The notes under the pieces were generated by a model, which saw nothing but the letters and a program-made list of their open reading frames with translations, was not told the DNA's origin and did no database searches. A DNA stretch of 64,000 nt from Trichuris trichiura (Eukaryota > Nematoda > Enoplea > Trichinellida > Trichuridae): assembly GCA_037903355.1 (NCBI GenBank), contig JBAJFE010000050.1, forward strand, positions 372,001 to 436,000, given 5' to 3'. The first letter of the stretch is position 1. Every line of letters begins with the position of its first letter. This document shows, one piece after another, positions 22,001 through 35,700 of this stretch. Both the position numbers and the translations under genes were made by a program.

Positions 22001-25000
22001 TGTTTGGAGAATAAAACGGATACGCGACCTCGCGTGTTCGTTACCTTTTTTTGCTGCCATTTTCGGCCATAAGTCTCTGCAACTCCAAGGCGCACCGTTC
22101 GGCAACCAACAAGTCACTTCTCAAAGTTTTGTTCATCCGTTGCAGCACGCTGCTGTTCTCTTTTAATTTTTCCACGTCCTTTTCAAGCTGAAACAATAAC
22201 ACCCTTAAAGTTGCGGTCTTAAAACTTCAGTATTTTTTCAAAAAAAAGCATTTCGCAACGCGAGAAAAAAAACAGATCATTTGAAACCTCGTCTTCGTTT
22301 AGTCAACTTTGCCGCGCAAGGAATGGACTTAAAGCGAACGAGCGTTGGAATGATTGAATTAACTCGTTTTTATCTTGGACAGATTTGAAGGAGAAAACTC
22401 TGAGGCATTTTAAAAGTTTAAAAATTTAAATATATGCAAATTTCTGCATTCGTATAATGATAGTTTCTTTTGACGCCCAAACTTTCATAGCCTACAGCAG
22501 CATTTTCGAAAGATATTTGCATAATGAGTGCATGGAGCATTTAAATATAAGCAGAGACAGCTGAGACGTTTCGCCTAAGCTCATTTGTTCATGTTGGAGT
22601 TTTTACCTTCAGCTTCTGCCCATCCAGCAACGTGTAGTTCGCTTCGTGGCGGGACTTCTCCGCCTCGAATCGATCGATAAGCGCCTAACGAAAGTACGAA
22701 TGAGAAAAAGAGTTTCAAAAGTACGTATACGCAACTCGATGACTGCGGAAAAGATTGTCGTGCTTCCTTTTCCATTCTCCGCAGTTTGAGCATTCAAGTC
22801 GAGCCGCTTCGGCAAAACTCCCGTCGCGCACCAAATCTTCCAAAGTTTCATTTCGCTTTTCCAACTACAGACGCGCTTAGAGATACCTTTCGAAATGGCG
22901 ACAACGTACCATGGAACACTTTTCAATCAACTTTGCATTTTCCGCGGTTAACCTGTCGTATTCGTCCGAGAGATAGTTTGAAAGGAGAACATCGTTACGC
23001 GCGTCCTTGGCGGGACGTACAGTCGGCTGAAAGAAAAGAATGCGTGAAATATCTACGAGCAAAAACCGAATTAGTTATTCATCTCTGTACCATACTGTAA
23101 AGTGGCTTCACTGGGTGCCGACGTTTGGGCGTTCTGTTGAGATGATTCCTTTTCGTTCGATGGCAAGCCAAACAATATCGATTGATTCGGTGCTGCTTAA
23201 GCGGATGATGAAATGCTGAAATGTCAAACTTGTTTGAAAAATTTACATAAAAATTTCTCAAGTCAACAAACCTTTTGGGTGCTGCTTGCGCGTTAGGAAT
23301 GGAGAGGGTTTGTCTTCTTTTCCATTTTGGGAAACTCCATCCAACGAGTGAGGAGTCGACGCAGTAACAAATGCGTCTATTGATTCGCGACTTTCATCCG
23401 CTTTGCCTTAATAGGAAGGACAACTATTAAACTAGGTCGAATAACTTTTTTCATATGTCACCATTTTTGCGAATAAAATCGAGCTGCTCTTCCAGCTTTA
23501 CAATAGTTTTCTTCAACTGCTGTATATGGTTTTCGGAGCGCAGCAAGTTTGTTTCCTTGGATTCTAGCTGCTCCTTTAACTTTTGGCAATTATTGCAAAC
23601 GTGCGAAGCACCATCCTGAAAAATAATGAGTAAAAAAATCAAGTGAACAGATTTTAAAGCTATTTCAAGGTTACAGTGGCTAGTGCGCCAGTTGGGCTTT
23701 GTCGGTCGGAATCGGACAGCGCAGAATTCAAACGAAAGTTTTCCCGAGTCAAGCGCGTAACCTGAACATACATTAACTTACGATTAACCTACTACTGTAC
23801 TATCAACCTCTGCGCGAAGTTTTGCAATGACGGAATCGCTTTCATTGTTCGCCTCCTAAAAAACTACGTAATTATTCAGTCGTACTTTGTTCAGCTATGC
23901 GAAACGTATAAAAACAATCAGCATACGTGAATTATAGAAAGAAAGGGAACACAATAATTTGAAATTTAAAACCAGCGACAGCTGGGCAAAAAAAGAAGCA
24001 CAGGTTAGTCCAATAAAAAAAAATGAAGCACTTACCTGACCATCGAAACTTTCCAAATTTGGTAGCGAATTCACGTTTTCCCTTTAATAAAAGTAAACGT
24101 AAGATTAACCACAACCAAACGATGCTACTTTGCATGCTTAACGCTTACTCAAAAGAGAAAGGTCAACAGCCTTACTTTTACTAAAAAGATTATACTGTAA
24201 AGCTAAGTCGTCTCCATCTCGGCTACACGAATTGATTAAATTTTAATTTGTTTTGAAATAAACGTACAGCCTTGAAACGCTGGGATGGATTTCTACCGAA
24301 GCGGAATCCATACGACCTCTATCGGCCATGCGTATATCCTTTACTTTGGCGGTGTCCGTACGCGGCAGCCTTTTATCACCTGAAAATATCTGCTATTGTA
24401 GGAGAACATGTCACATGGATTGCAAAAGAGAATCTGAAACTCAATGGATAACTGGATTCAAACGCTTTGTCATTGATAAAACCAGTTATGCAAGATGAAA
24501 GCTAACGAAATGAAAAAGAAGAAAGTAGGACTTGATACCTTTTTTCTTTTTCCTGGAAACCGCGGCTTCAGCTTCCACATTTCTCAACATTTTTTGCAAC
24601 TCTGCCTTATTTTGCTTCATCAAAAAGTGCAAACGAGACAGCTTGGATTCCATGCTGTAATAACGCCTGAGAAGGTCTGAAAAGAAGATAAATTCTCTAT
24701 GAATTTTGTCCCTTCCCAATGCCATAATTACTACTGATTAACAATTAATACGCGTGGTTCGAGACTGTCTAAAACACATTAATAATAGGTTGTAAATTAA
24801 AGCGTTTCGTAAAGTTCTACTCGAACGGAAAAAAGCCCTGCAAACGTTGACTTCCTACAACAGGTTTGGTGCTAAGGTTCAGACTTAAAACAGCACGAGA
24901 TCGACATTTGCGTAATAAACGAAAGGTTTATATGCGAACTGAAAATTATTAGCTAATAAGCTACATTGCTTCTCATTCATAAACAAAAAAACTGTCGACA

Positions 25001-25174
25001 AAAGCGGATGGCGAAATAAATGTTCAAAAAAACGCTTCCGCCTTCCAACAGCAAAGAGAATAGGTTAAAACGCGAAAAATGTTGAGAAATTTAATTCTTA
25101 CTTTGCACCACTTCATTTTCGGCAGCAATAGATTTTGCTTTTTCGATGAGATCATCTGACCCCCTACCGGACAT
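19042..25174 (-). CDS. Long coiled-coil protein, about 20 short exons, identity unknown
   Basis: First exons: 25174-25102 (starts MSGRGSDDLIEKAKSIAAEN), 24676-24539, 24379-24268, 24081-24036, phases agreeing; then coding blocks near 23855-23808, 23758-23675, 23617-23470, 23408-23272, 23190-23085, 23030-22880, 22860-22745, 22690-22608, 22190-22030, 21845-21785, 21695-21645, 21580-21412, 21352-21250, 21190-21090, 20995-20785, 19345-19190 and 19122-19042 (stop at 19042). Nearly every block is heptad-rich and charged, for example QLKKTIVKLEEQLDF and LKELEADRDAMLKQNESF, so the product is a rod of several hundred residues. Two short CxxC pairs occur (VCNNCQ, CSNCGE). The chosen ATG is the second after the acceptor GCTTTCAG; an earlier ATG meets a stop after six codons. 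It could be a golgin, centrosomal or motor-adaptor type protein; I cannot choose. Inner exon ends are approximate. Confidence 0.7.
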
Positions 25175-26830
25175 ATTTGGGCATAACCTGAAAGCTAAAA
25201 GACGCAAAGTAAGTTAAGATTTAAAAAACGTTAAACTTGAGCGTAAGTTAAAAATCATGAAAAACAAGCAACTTACGAAAACGCAAAATAAACAGTAACA
25301 AAACGTTTGAGGCTGTTAGAATTTACCGCAGACCGTTACTTGAAACGCAAGTTAGAAGGATTACTGTATTAGTATCTTATCTTTCTGCTGGGCAACCCAA
25401 ACTTTAAGAAAGTCTTATATTTTGCAGCTGTTACCGTTTAGCTATGAATTTTCGCTAAACCAACTTTAAAATAACCCCTTTATTTTTGTTATGGTTAGAC
25501 TGATGTTCACAAAGCTCTTGTTTAGTTTATATTGTATGCTCTCCAAAATATGAACAATTTTTGCTTGTTTTAGGCACATCACTCGTATGTTATCGCTCCT
25601 CATAGTAAGGTAGACAGCGTATTCATTTGGCTAACGAATCCCGTTGATTATTTTACGGTCGGCGCTTTGTCGTCATACTGACGGAATTCTGTCAAAGCAT
25701 CTATAGCAAAAATTAGTTTAATCAAGTGATGAAGTGTTAAAATCTGAGAATTATGAGCTTATAAACTTCCAAAGTCTAACTTATATTTACAGTACCCAAC
25801 CAGAAGTGAGTTTCAGGTTCAAATTTTCATGCAATACGCTTAGCCAGGACAAGTTATCGTCAGATTCGACATTTGGGAGAAGTTTTTCCCATAAAATCGT
25901 TACTCAGTCGCAACATATTACCAACTTTCCACCTTTTGACTTGAAAGTAACCATATGGTTTACCGCTACCATTTTGACGATTTAATGAATAGTTTGTCTA
26001 TCGGCAGACGAAGGTTTCCTGTAACCATAACAGGTAGCCTAAATACGCTAATCCTAAGCCTAAATCTAAAAGCTGCAAAGCACCACGGTCAATTCAACTT
26101 ATCGTTTCGACTTTAGATATGACATGGACGGTCTGGGAAACATTTCTGATGCAAAAGATAACTTGCGCAGCAAAACAATATGGCAGACTGCTAATTAGCC
26201 ATGCTGTTACTTCACGAAGTAGATAAATCAAATTTTCCGCCACTACCGTAAGACTGTAATGACGTGTGTTGATGTGCAGGCTAGTCGACTACTTAAAACA
26301 CTTGGATTTTCCGCCGGAGCGGCAATAGGACTTAACGCAACGATGATGTGTATATTTTAAAGATTTAGGACAAGGAAAACACGGGCTGCTTAATATTTTT
26401 TAATAAACGCTTGATGCCATTTAACTTAACGCCTGCTAAGTTGTATGCTAATCGAGAGGGAACTGTTGTTAGCTAAAAGTTGCTTCCCGATTTTACTACG
26501 AATAATTAAAAATAAATGCAACATGATTACAGTACGTTTTTAAAGACGAGTAGGTTACATAACCTCTTTACGCCCGTTAGAAGACTATCTTTTCTGAACT
26601 GTCGTTAATGGAAGTCGACGGCAGCATCTTCTACGTTAAACCGAAGTTTCCTGAGTCATGTGTGCAATTTTATTTCAAAATAAGTTTTGCAATAAAAAAC
26701 ACTACGAAGAAGACTCGTATAAGCTTAATTTGTCAGTTGTGGAAGTCTTTCTGCAACTCAAAGCCCGCAGTTAATAATTTTTGGTTCTTTTGTCAACGAG
26801 GGAAAACAATTGCTGACTCGCTACAAACTT
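25175..26830. other. Intergenic spacer
   Basis: No supported gene. A TTTTAGCTTTCAG acceptor-like site just upstream of the coiled-coil gene start (near 25190) could be a spliced-leader acceptor. A short piece around 26000-26060 (TAATCCTAAGCCTAAATC) resembles the centre of the MITE-like family. Confidence 0.4.
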
Positions 26831-26832
26831 TT

Positions 26833-27460
26833 TTAAAATTCAGCGAAAATATAACAAAATGAAATCATAGTTAGAAGTCCTAAAACGCGTCGCATATTCT
26901 GTTCTTTGAAAAAATCTTTATGTGACAAGAGTTTTATCAATGCGTGAGAAGCAATGACGTTTTTCCTCTTTATTTCGACCGAGATGACTACAGCGTTCCC
27001 AAGATAAAGACGGATATTGAAAGCTGTCCCAACAGCGCAAGGAAACAAAAGCCTTAAAGCATTTGAAGTACCGTATTTTATTACACAAAGTCTAAACGGA
27101 ACGGTTATCTCAACTAGCGAAAAAATGCTTGGAAACACTGGGAGAGAACCTGCTGAAAAAGTAACACAGTTTCTCATCTCTTCTGGCACGAAGAGAACCG
27201 GCTAATGCAGTATTAATAAAATAATAACTTCAATGGGGAAGTAAGTAAATTATGAACAACCGGAAAAGCGACTGATAATGGGCAGTCGCTGGCACGCTTT
27301 GAAAATCTGTAACAACGCAAACGAACGATAATGTAAGTAAATAGTCCTTGAGCATACAGCGTGAAAAAAACCAACGGGATGCGGCACCGAAAGGTGTACA
27401 TATTGGATATTGTATTGCATACTGAAAAAATAGAGCGCCTTGAAACCGACCTGAGGCAAG
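26833..27460 (-). CDS. Possible membrane-protein exons of unknown identity
   Basis: Downstream of the MATH-BTB gene on the same strand are two hydrophobic open stretches. One, near 27401-27213, has a helix-like IPLVFFTLYAQGLFTYIIV; the other, near 27145-26833 behind the acceptor GTTACTTTTTCAG, has LRLLFPCAVGTAFNIRLYLG and ends in a hydrophobic tail. They might be exons of a small membrane protein, but I recognise no family and cannot join them with confidence. Confidence 0.2.
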
Positions 27461-27498
27461 TAAGTTCATAAGGCTCATTTGGCTAACAAAAAAACATT

Positions 27499-28923
27499 TC
27501 AATCGATTAAAAAAGCATCCTGCAAAATGTAAGCCGCACATTCCGGATGCTTGTTGCTAAGGTCTTTCCAGTGCTGCGACTGGACTATGTCTTGAAGAAA
27601 TTTGCGAAAAGTATGAAGCAGACTACTCGATCTGTAACCCAACTTAACGCACATACGCAAACACTCTTTTAGCAACACATCTCGAAAATGAACAGCGATC
27701 CAATTCAGCTCGTATCTTCGCGACAAAACCATAACATCGGGAATTAAGTGCCTGAAAATCATAATATACAGAACAAACTTTAGTGGCGAAATATGATACG
27801 TCATTACATTCATTATAATAATATTAACGAGTGAAAAAACATGCTTACCAACTGACTTCGTACTGACCGGTGTAAACGCAGCGCACAAATGCATTTAAAC
27901 CTTCGAAAGTAACGCCATCTATTTGCTGACTATTCTTTTCGAACATAATCTGCGATAGCTTCGGGCTCATAACACCCATAATAGCTTTGTGCACCATTAG
28001 CAACTTGTCTTCCACTTTGAAAGTGAAATCGCAACATGCCGCAAATGCGTTGCTTGAGCTTAAGTCAAACAAACGTTTTGTACCGGCAATCAGCATTCTT
28101 ACATGCCCTAAAGGCAGCATATGACAGCTGAGAATAAACGTCACCAAATAAGAAGATGAATCCTTTTATATTTCAATTATTGTTACTTTAAATTTAAGGT
28201 TAGGTCGAATAAAGAGTTCCGATGCGCATTTGCTTTCGTAGTTACGAACTGTACCTGCGAATATAGATTCAGTACTGCCTGGTCTAGAAACGCCGCATAA
28301 GACCGTAACGTAAGATGTGATGCTCAGGGTCGAAGCGTCAGCTAAAACAGCAACACTACAATAGCAATTCCATTCGCAAATAAATTGCTTTGTTGTTGCG
28401 CGAATGACGCAGTTCAATTTTTGGCTCACGCAAACAACCGTATTGATTAGAAAATGCAGTCACGTAAAAGAAAGGAAGAAAACGTTATTGCATGCAAACT
28501 TGCCGCATTCGTCGGGTAACCAAAGGAACCACGCCTCCGAAGATGTCAAAAAGTTGGTTTTTTCTAACCATAGGCCTTCCTTACACTCAAAGCGAACTCT
28601 GAGCTTGTAAAGCGAAGGGGACGGCTCATGCAATACGACAAGCTGAAATCTTTTGGAGACCCAATCCAATTGAAGACGTAGAGCATACCTAAAAATCATC
28701 AATTAAGCCTAATCAGCGACCAGGTCACACTGGGCAACCGTTGATCCTCGGAGTAGAAAACCTTAGTTTGAGATGCCATTGGTTCCGAGCCCCAAAGTAG
28801 GTATTTTCGAAACGGGAAATACATCGGCTTCCAATCGTATTTAAGCTTCAGGAGTTCTCCTTTGGTAGCTATTACGTTCTTAGAAGCGCCGTCAGACTTT
28901 GCTTCCATCAACTTCGTATCCAT
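27499..28923 (-). CDS. MATH-BTB-BACK protein (probable cullin-3 substrate adaptor)
   Basis: Proteins of this kind bind substrates through MATH and cullin-3 through BTB. Starting at the ATG at 28923 (MDTKLMEAKSD), the first exon and coding blocks near 28680-28460 and 28405-28170 make a MATH-like region (for example RFQLVVLHEP, LYKLRVRFECKE). The BTB exon ends at 27849 and contains CDFTFKVEDKLLMVHKAIMG, a typical BTB core, then FVRCVYTGQY. The last exon, 27751-27499, joins in phase 2 and gives the end of BTB and a BACK region with HPECAAYILQ and the stop at 27499. MATH-BTB genes are strongly expanded in nematodes. The BTB and BACK calls are firm; the MATH exon joins are approximate. Confidence 0.72.
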
Positions 28924-29827
28924 AGCATCTAGCGAGCTACAAGTTCGATAGTTGGAAAGCAATAGGAAAAATCAAAAACGGCAGCATTCAACGATTGGAT
29001 TGCAAATACGCTTTAAAGATATATGAAGCTGAAAAGTAGCTGGATGCAAAACCCGATTGAACTGCCGCCCAAGCACTAATTAAACTGAACAAAATTTCGT
29101 ACTGTACTTCGTTAATGATCGAAAGGTTCTAAGTTATTGTAAACAGCATGCATATGAACTGGATCCCACGATTTTCATCCTACAGCACTCCCGCTTGCTC
29201 TTTGAGTGGAAGAATTTCATATTAAAAGCTTTAAAATTTTTAAATCGTTCCTGATTAGCTGTTAGCTTATATACGCTGATAAAGGAATGATCACGATGGG
29301 AAGGCCTCCGCCCATCTTTCCTACAAACAAAGTCATTTGCTTTGCTTATGACGAATGAGTGTATCCGTGAAAGCTAAGCTTTTTCCCGCCTGCGTCATTC
29401 TGTAGCTACGCCAACTTGCTACCATGAATCCAGGTTCGTTCGATGATGTCTCGGTTTTTGAACCCAACCGCGGTACCAATCTTTGCCATAAAATGCATTT
29501 GAGTTTCTACTTGCTTACACAAACCGCCTAAGCACAGAATTACAAAATAATTTTGTTGATCCTAGTGACCGTAGGGTGCCCGGAGTTAAACTAAAAAGCA
29601 AGAAGTTTATTATTATTAATTTTTTAAAATTTCTTTTTGTGTTGGTTTCTGCATTGGTCAGGTTCTGCGCCTTTCAGTCGGTCGATGTACAGTATACCAA
29701 GCTATCCTGCGGGCAGTTTTTCTTGTTTACGCGTGTTTTCTTGAATGGCGCGTATTCGTTGTTGGATTTGCTAAATTGCTTTGTTCTAGCATTTCCAGTC
29801 GACTTTTTGCATTAACCGCGAAGAAAC

Positions 29828-30124
29828 ATGAATGCTTGCTGTCTTAGACTCCTTTTGCTGGACAGATACAGACGGGGGATTAATGCAGCTGAAGCGCACC
29901 GGGATATAACTGAACTTTGGGGTGAAGACATCGTTACGGAGTCGGCAGTTCAGTTATGGTTTAATACGTTCCGCAAGGGAGACACAGGCCTTAAGGCCGA
30001 ATGCAGAGTTTGCCAAGAGCTATCACTACCCAATGGAGTTGAGAAGAATTCTACAGAAGCGCACCATGAAGATGTTCGACAATATCTGACTGAGGTATCT
30101 GAAATGAGCAAGCAGCCTGCCTAA
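29828..30124 (+). pseudogene. Mariner-type transposase N-terminal HTH fragment
   Basis: A 98-residue open frame whose central part matches the first helix-turn-helix of mariner/Mos1-type transposases: NAAEAHRDITELWGED followed by SAVQLWFNTFRKGD. The second HTH and the catalytic DDD domain do not follow, and a stop ends the frame after about 100 residues. I see no convincing terminal repeats. Most likely a relic; a domesticated DNA-binding protein is a less likely alternative. Confidence 0.6.
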
Positions 30125-30462
30125 AAGGAAAAGAAAGTGAACACCACGTGAAGTGATCCACATCGTTATGCCCACCATTATTGCGACTTCAAATATTTTT
30201 GTTATTCTTTTGAATAAGGCAGAAACTTAAGCAAAGGATGGAACAGACATCTGATGCTGATATTGACAATGGTTATTCTGGCAATAAATTTTTTAATATG
30301 CTTTTATCTGCGATGTACGGCAGCTGAATAACCTAGTAAAGTACTGGCGCCTTGGAAAGCTATTCCATTTGCTCCAAAGTTTCACCCTTGTCGTTATAGC
30401 AGTAATTAACATAAGCATTAATAGTGCAGACAGACTGTTCGGTCAACTCAAATCGTGTCGTT

Positions 30463-30640
30463 TAGCCACCCTACCGTATGAAAAATGCAGGTTCATTCTT
30501 GTCAAACATGCCGCTCTTTGCTTACTGGCGAGCATGTTGGTCATCTTCTTTTCTTCTTACTTAAGCTTAAGCCAAAATATATGCCTTATGTTTAGGCTTA
30601 GGCTTAGGTAAGGCCAGGGTATGACGGCAGCTTGGTTAAG
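30463..30640. repeat. Palindromic MITE-like element, copy 3
   Basis: Begins CCACCCTACCGTATGAAAAATGCAGG, here read from the outer left end, and has the centre TTAAGCTTAAGCC...GGCTTAGGCTTAGGTAAG. It ends near 30640 just upstream of the phosphatase gene. Confidence 0.55.
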
Positions 30641-30852
30641 AGACAAAATCCAGTGTTCTTCCTCTGTTTAAAGGTGTTCAATGCTTTCTTTTGCTCTGTT
30701 AAATCTCCGCGCGAAGTTTAAACCTTCAAAAATGGCTTGCTTGCCTGACGAGTGCTGTTACGAGTTTAAAGCCGGAAAGCAGTGCTGGCAAATGGTGACG
30801 CATTATTGGGCTGCGTTGAAATGACTCTGCGGTTCCGTTTGGAACTGAAGTT

Positions 30853-32799
30853 ATGTCAGCCAATGCAACTCCTCTCAAACCAAAACCAGCTGAAGAGACA
30901 AAGTGGGCTTCCTACCAGGAGAAGTTGTTGCAACTTCGCAATGAAGACCAATCTTTGGAAATGAGTGAAGCGGACGAAATAATTGACGCAATCATACCAG
31001 TTCTTTTAACTCAGCCAATACTGATCGAAGTGGAGACTCCTGTGACAATATGCGGCGACGTGCATGGTCAGCTTGAAGATTTGCTTCGCTTGTACGATTA
31101 CATAGGGTGGCCACCGAACGTTCGTTATCTATTCTTAGGTAAGTAGCGCATACTGTGGTTTTTTCCCGCTTGTACATGACTTAACAAAGCCATTCAGTTT
31201 CAAAATTTCAATAAATTTGAATGTGCGTAAAATATTAGCTGAATAAGCAATTGATTTTAAATTGCGCTCCCGTATGACTACATGCAGTTGGATGTTTAGC
31301 ACGGAACGCATAAGTGCGCTTAAACGGAAGACTTCTGCCTGAAGACATTATCCAACGCTTTTGGAAAAGCTTATTTCATATTTCCGCTAACCAAAGGCTT
31401 GCTTCAGAATTTATTTTTGGCAAATCCGAAGACTTTCCTTTGAAACTTAAGCACTGAACCTACTTTTCTTTAAATGTTTATTTTTAAATATTTAATAAGT
31501 ATTTTACGTCCGGAAACAAAACTCGAGCCCGTCATTGCAATAGGATGCTTCGTCTTTCACTGCATTTTTTTGAAAGTACTTTCACCGACAATGGAATGAA
31601 TAATGAAACGTAGCTTTGCTACAAATAAAAACAAATGATTTACCTAAAAACAAGTATCTATTTGAGAATCAATAGCAAGGCTGTAACGATTAAACTGCTG
31701 TCCCTTTTTTTATACCGAATAGCAGTGTATGCGCGCTGAGACTGTTCATTCCCGGATAACGACTAAGCAGCAAAATTAGCATAGACAAGGTTTGCCCATT
31801 ACAATCGCGTAACTGTAAAGCGAATTGCTTTCATGCCCACATATAAAACCTGAGCATCATTGTATACTGTATGCAGTTAACTTGGAGCGCATGAATGTTA
31901 AATAGTTGCGCTGGTAAATGACTGAAATTTGAATAATTGACCACCTTTTGCAACAAGCAAAAATTCCGATTCATTTCTTCTTAGGTGACTATGTTGATCG
32001 AGGGAAAAGAAGCGTTGAGGTCATTTTACTGCAGTTTCTTTTGAAGTTGAGATATCCTTACGACTTTTACATACTTCGCGGAAACCACGAAAGTTACAAA
32101 ATCAATAGAGTCTATGGGTTTTATGAGGAATGCAAAAGTCGCTACGACATATCCCTTTGGAGGCATTTTCAAGTAATTGTGCAATTTCAATAGAAAATAG
32201 TTGCTGATCTGATCCGCTTAGAATGCGTTCAATTGCCTTCCGCTTTGCGGGCTCGTAGCCGGACGTATATTCTGCATGCACGGCGGTTTACCGCAAGAAT
32301 TGTTGCACTGGGATCAAATCCGCCGTATGAAACGCCCATCGGACGTTCCGGAAAGCGGAATAATGTGCGATCTATTATGGGCTGATCCGAACCATGACGG
32401 CTTAGGTAAAAAGGTCATTGCGCAGCTGGTGAGCGGAAAGCTGCTAATTATTGTTTTAAGGATGGGAAATGAATCCCAGAGGAGTAAGCTGGCTGTTCGG
32501 TGAAGATGCTGTATTGGAATTTTGTCAACGAATGGACATTGATTTGGTGGCTCGAGCTCATCAGGTCAAACGCTGTACAAAGAAAAGTTACGTTACAGTA
32601 AGCTTTTTCCTGTTTGCAGGTTGTTCAGGAGGGATATGAGTTTTTTGCAAAGCGACATCTTGTGACTTTGTTCAGCGCTCCAAACTACGGCGGTGACTTT
32701 GGAAACATTGCAGGCGCTATGTCTGTTGATGCAAACTTACGATGCAAAATATCGGTACTTTTTTCATACAATCTTTTTAATTTATTTTACCTTTTTTAA
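30853..32799 (+). CDS. PP1-like serine/threonine protein phosphatase, divergent
   Basis: Exons 30853-31138, 31985-32172, 32222-32405, 32461-32564 and 32620-32799 join in phase to 313 residues, about the size of PP1 catalytic subunits. All metal-binding and catalytic motifs are present: GDVHGQ, GDYVDRG, RGNHE, CMHGG and ARAHQ, plus LFSAPNY. Sequence differs from PP1 in places: [16 protein letters not shown] replaces the usual NYCGEFDN block, and GKRSVE replaces GKQSLE. Such divergent PP1-like copies are common in nematodes and often male germline specific; that link is only an inference. The last exon could instead splice at ATATCG/GTACTT to a further exon that I do not see. Confidence 0.87.
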
Positions 32800-35700
32800 A
32801 CAAATGTTTCTGTCAATTTTAACTTTAAAATGTTGACTGAAAGCTACTGAATAATCTCAACCCTTTTTTTTAGCTGTGAAATCTAAATTTTATGAACATT
32901 TTTCAGGGTTGTAAAATAATCCGATTTGCTCTTTGAATATTAAACTTTTGAACAACTAAGCGCTAATATTTTTTCGTATCACTTATGCGGTCAATATATA
33001 TTTGTATGACTGATTCCAATTTTATTTTAAGCGAACAAAGTTATTTCTGCCTTTTATTTGACTTTGTCCAGTTATTAATAGTAAGCAGGTTCTTGTTACA
33101 GTTTGAACAGTTGAATAATGACTAGATAGGTTTTTAAAAGCAACAAAGGTTGCTCTGTATGCTTTTATAGTAAAAATATTTTGAGAATAGTTGTCTCTTG
33201 TCACAGCAACTAATTTTTATGTTCAGTAAATTCAAAAGTGCTTCAGAAAGGCGGTGAAAATGATTAGCGGAAAAGTTGTTAATTTCTTACGCACCTTCTC
33301 AGCTGCACACTTTCGTTCTCTGCTTTTAAGTTTGAGCAGTTCATTTGCATAGGCGATTAGGCATCCTCCATGTAAGATTTGCGAAAGCAAAATTATAAAG
33401 GAAAAGAGATAGTTTTTAACTTTTAATCTTTCTGCGTAATGAAAAATTCATTTTAACCATTGAAATAATGCATTGTTCATTGGGTTACAGCAGCAAGCAA
33501 ATATGATTTATTACTTTATCCATAAATGAAGATGTTCAGAGAGATTCAAGTCATTTCTTTTTTTAGCAACTTAAACCGGTTCGAGATTGAAGCTGACCAT
33601 GGACGAAGACGCTGGTCACAATGCACACGCATAGTAGAAATTGCGGGAACATTAAAGCTTGCTCATTTGCTACAGAATATGCAAATATTAGTTACTTATT
33701 ATGCAAAGCCTTGCATGACTTGTCAACAAACATAATAACAGAGCTGATAAATATCATTAATAATTTTGCATATGTTTACCACTTGGTTTGTTAGAAAGTC
33801 TGTTATAAATGCTCAGCATGATAATAACATAATTATTTTGTTTAGAGCTAACCAGCCAGCTTAACTTTCAGCTTTATTTAACTATCTAAGCAAAACTGCA
33901 TAGTACAAAATAAGATGAACAGGAATGATGTAGGCTTTACTTATTCAGGTCTCTTCTCGACCTGCCCTCAGTAGAGTAACAGGACAGTATGCTATTATTC
34001 CGCTGGGACGCTTTACTACTTACTGATAAGCTTGCTCAGCAAGTAAACAATTATTATTTAATTTATGCTTACATATATAAACATGTAGACATGCAGCAAC
34101 ATATTATAATTATAGAATATAAGATGACAAATTGAATATGCTTATTTTGCATCTACATACAAGAATTTCAAATATATGGTCAGACATTATTTTCTCTTCA
34201 TATGTTATTATTTAAAAGGCTTTAAATAGCCTTTTTTTAATCATGAATGTTGTCTCATCAGGGAATAATGGATGTACACGCCTGCTTAGCCTAATATGCG
34301 CTTTTGGGTGAACTAAAGGTCTTTAATGCATAATGATAAATAGGCTACGCAATCAGTCAGCGCTGCTTCATTTTTGGTTGCTGAGCATTCCAGGAGGTTG
34401 AATTTCAGTCTAAAAATTTGAATTTCATTAAGAGTAAATTCCACTAGTTTTGTAGGAATGTTTCTGCTTCAGTTCTTCGCTGATAAACAAGCTAAATGGT
34501 TATACGAATGCAACATGCGCCTAGGAACTTAATAATATGCAGTATTGTTATACTGTCTTACTATAAGTAAGCAGACGATTACTTACAATACTATTGTAGC
34601 TCTAAACTGATGTCTTCGTGAAAAATATAATCTGTGATATTTTGACGAAATATAATCAACTTTCATTTCATGTGTATTGTATTAATATACAAAATACGCA
34701 ATGGTTCAATCAGTGAGAAAAAATTCAATGTCGCATAAATGTATGAATATATCACTTTGCCTACTTTTACCCTTATCTGTTTGACGTCACAATGACCATA
34801 AGTCAATCAATTTTTGTTTTATTTTAAACTGTCGACTGTGCAGTATTTTTTCATTATAGCTTTAAGCATGACTGAATGACAGACAGCCTTGGATACACTG
34901 ATGGCAGCGGCATTTGCATGAATTTGACCTGCTATGAAGGTACAATGTAAAACTGGCAGTTTACTTAATAGGTCATCGCCCCATTTATGGCATTAATGAC
35001 ATTTCTGGTCTTTTGTCGATTGGCAGCCAGACATAGCCTCTGATGACGTCCAAACTGGAATCTACTTCTGAGGTGAACCAGTTTTTTTGCCTTTGCATCA
35101 GTCAACTGCGCTGTCAGCGATTGTCCGACCACAGCAACATTATGCTTTATGCAAAATTATGCAGCTATTGCTAATTACGACGGCTCATTACAATCTTGCA
35201 TTATGTTCAATCAACTGTTGTACTAATATTATACAACAGAATAACGTAACGTGAGAACGCTATAGAGCTTCATTTGCGCCAGTTTGAAAAATTAGTTATC
35301 ATTGCATTTAGCCAATAAAGTTTTGATTTCATTCCAGTTACTTCTGACCTCCTTGCTGCTTATGAGAATACAAGATGCCACTACTAGCGTCCATGATCAA
35401 TACTGAACGATGAATTTTCATAATTATTTCATTTTGTAGTTTGTTAGGAAGAAAAAAATATAAAATTACTTTGTAGGCTAAGATGTTAAACATATCGTAG
35501 AAATTAGTAAAAAATGAAAGGGTATTCCAAGCTAGCGAATAGGAAAATACCGAGATCACCCTATGATGTCATGCTGGAAAACATAAATTTTTTTCATCCA
35601 TATTAAGTTCATATTGTTTTTAGAGAAGTATCCATTATTTATGATGTTAAAAAGACATTAAAAGACAGAGTTCTGGGGCTCTTTGTATCCTGTTATTAAT

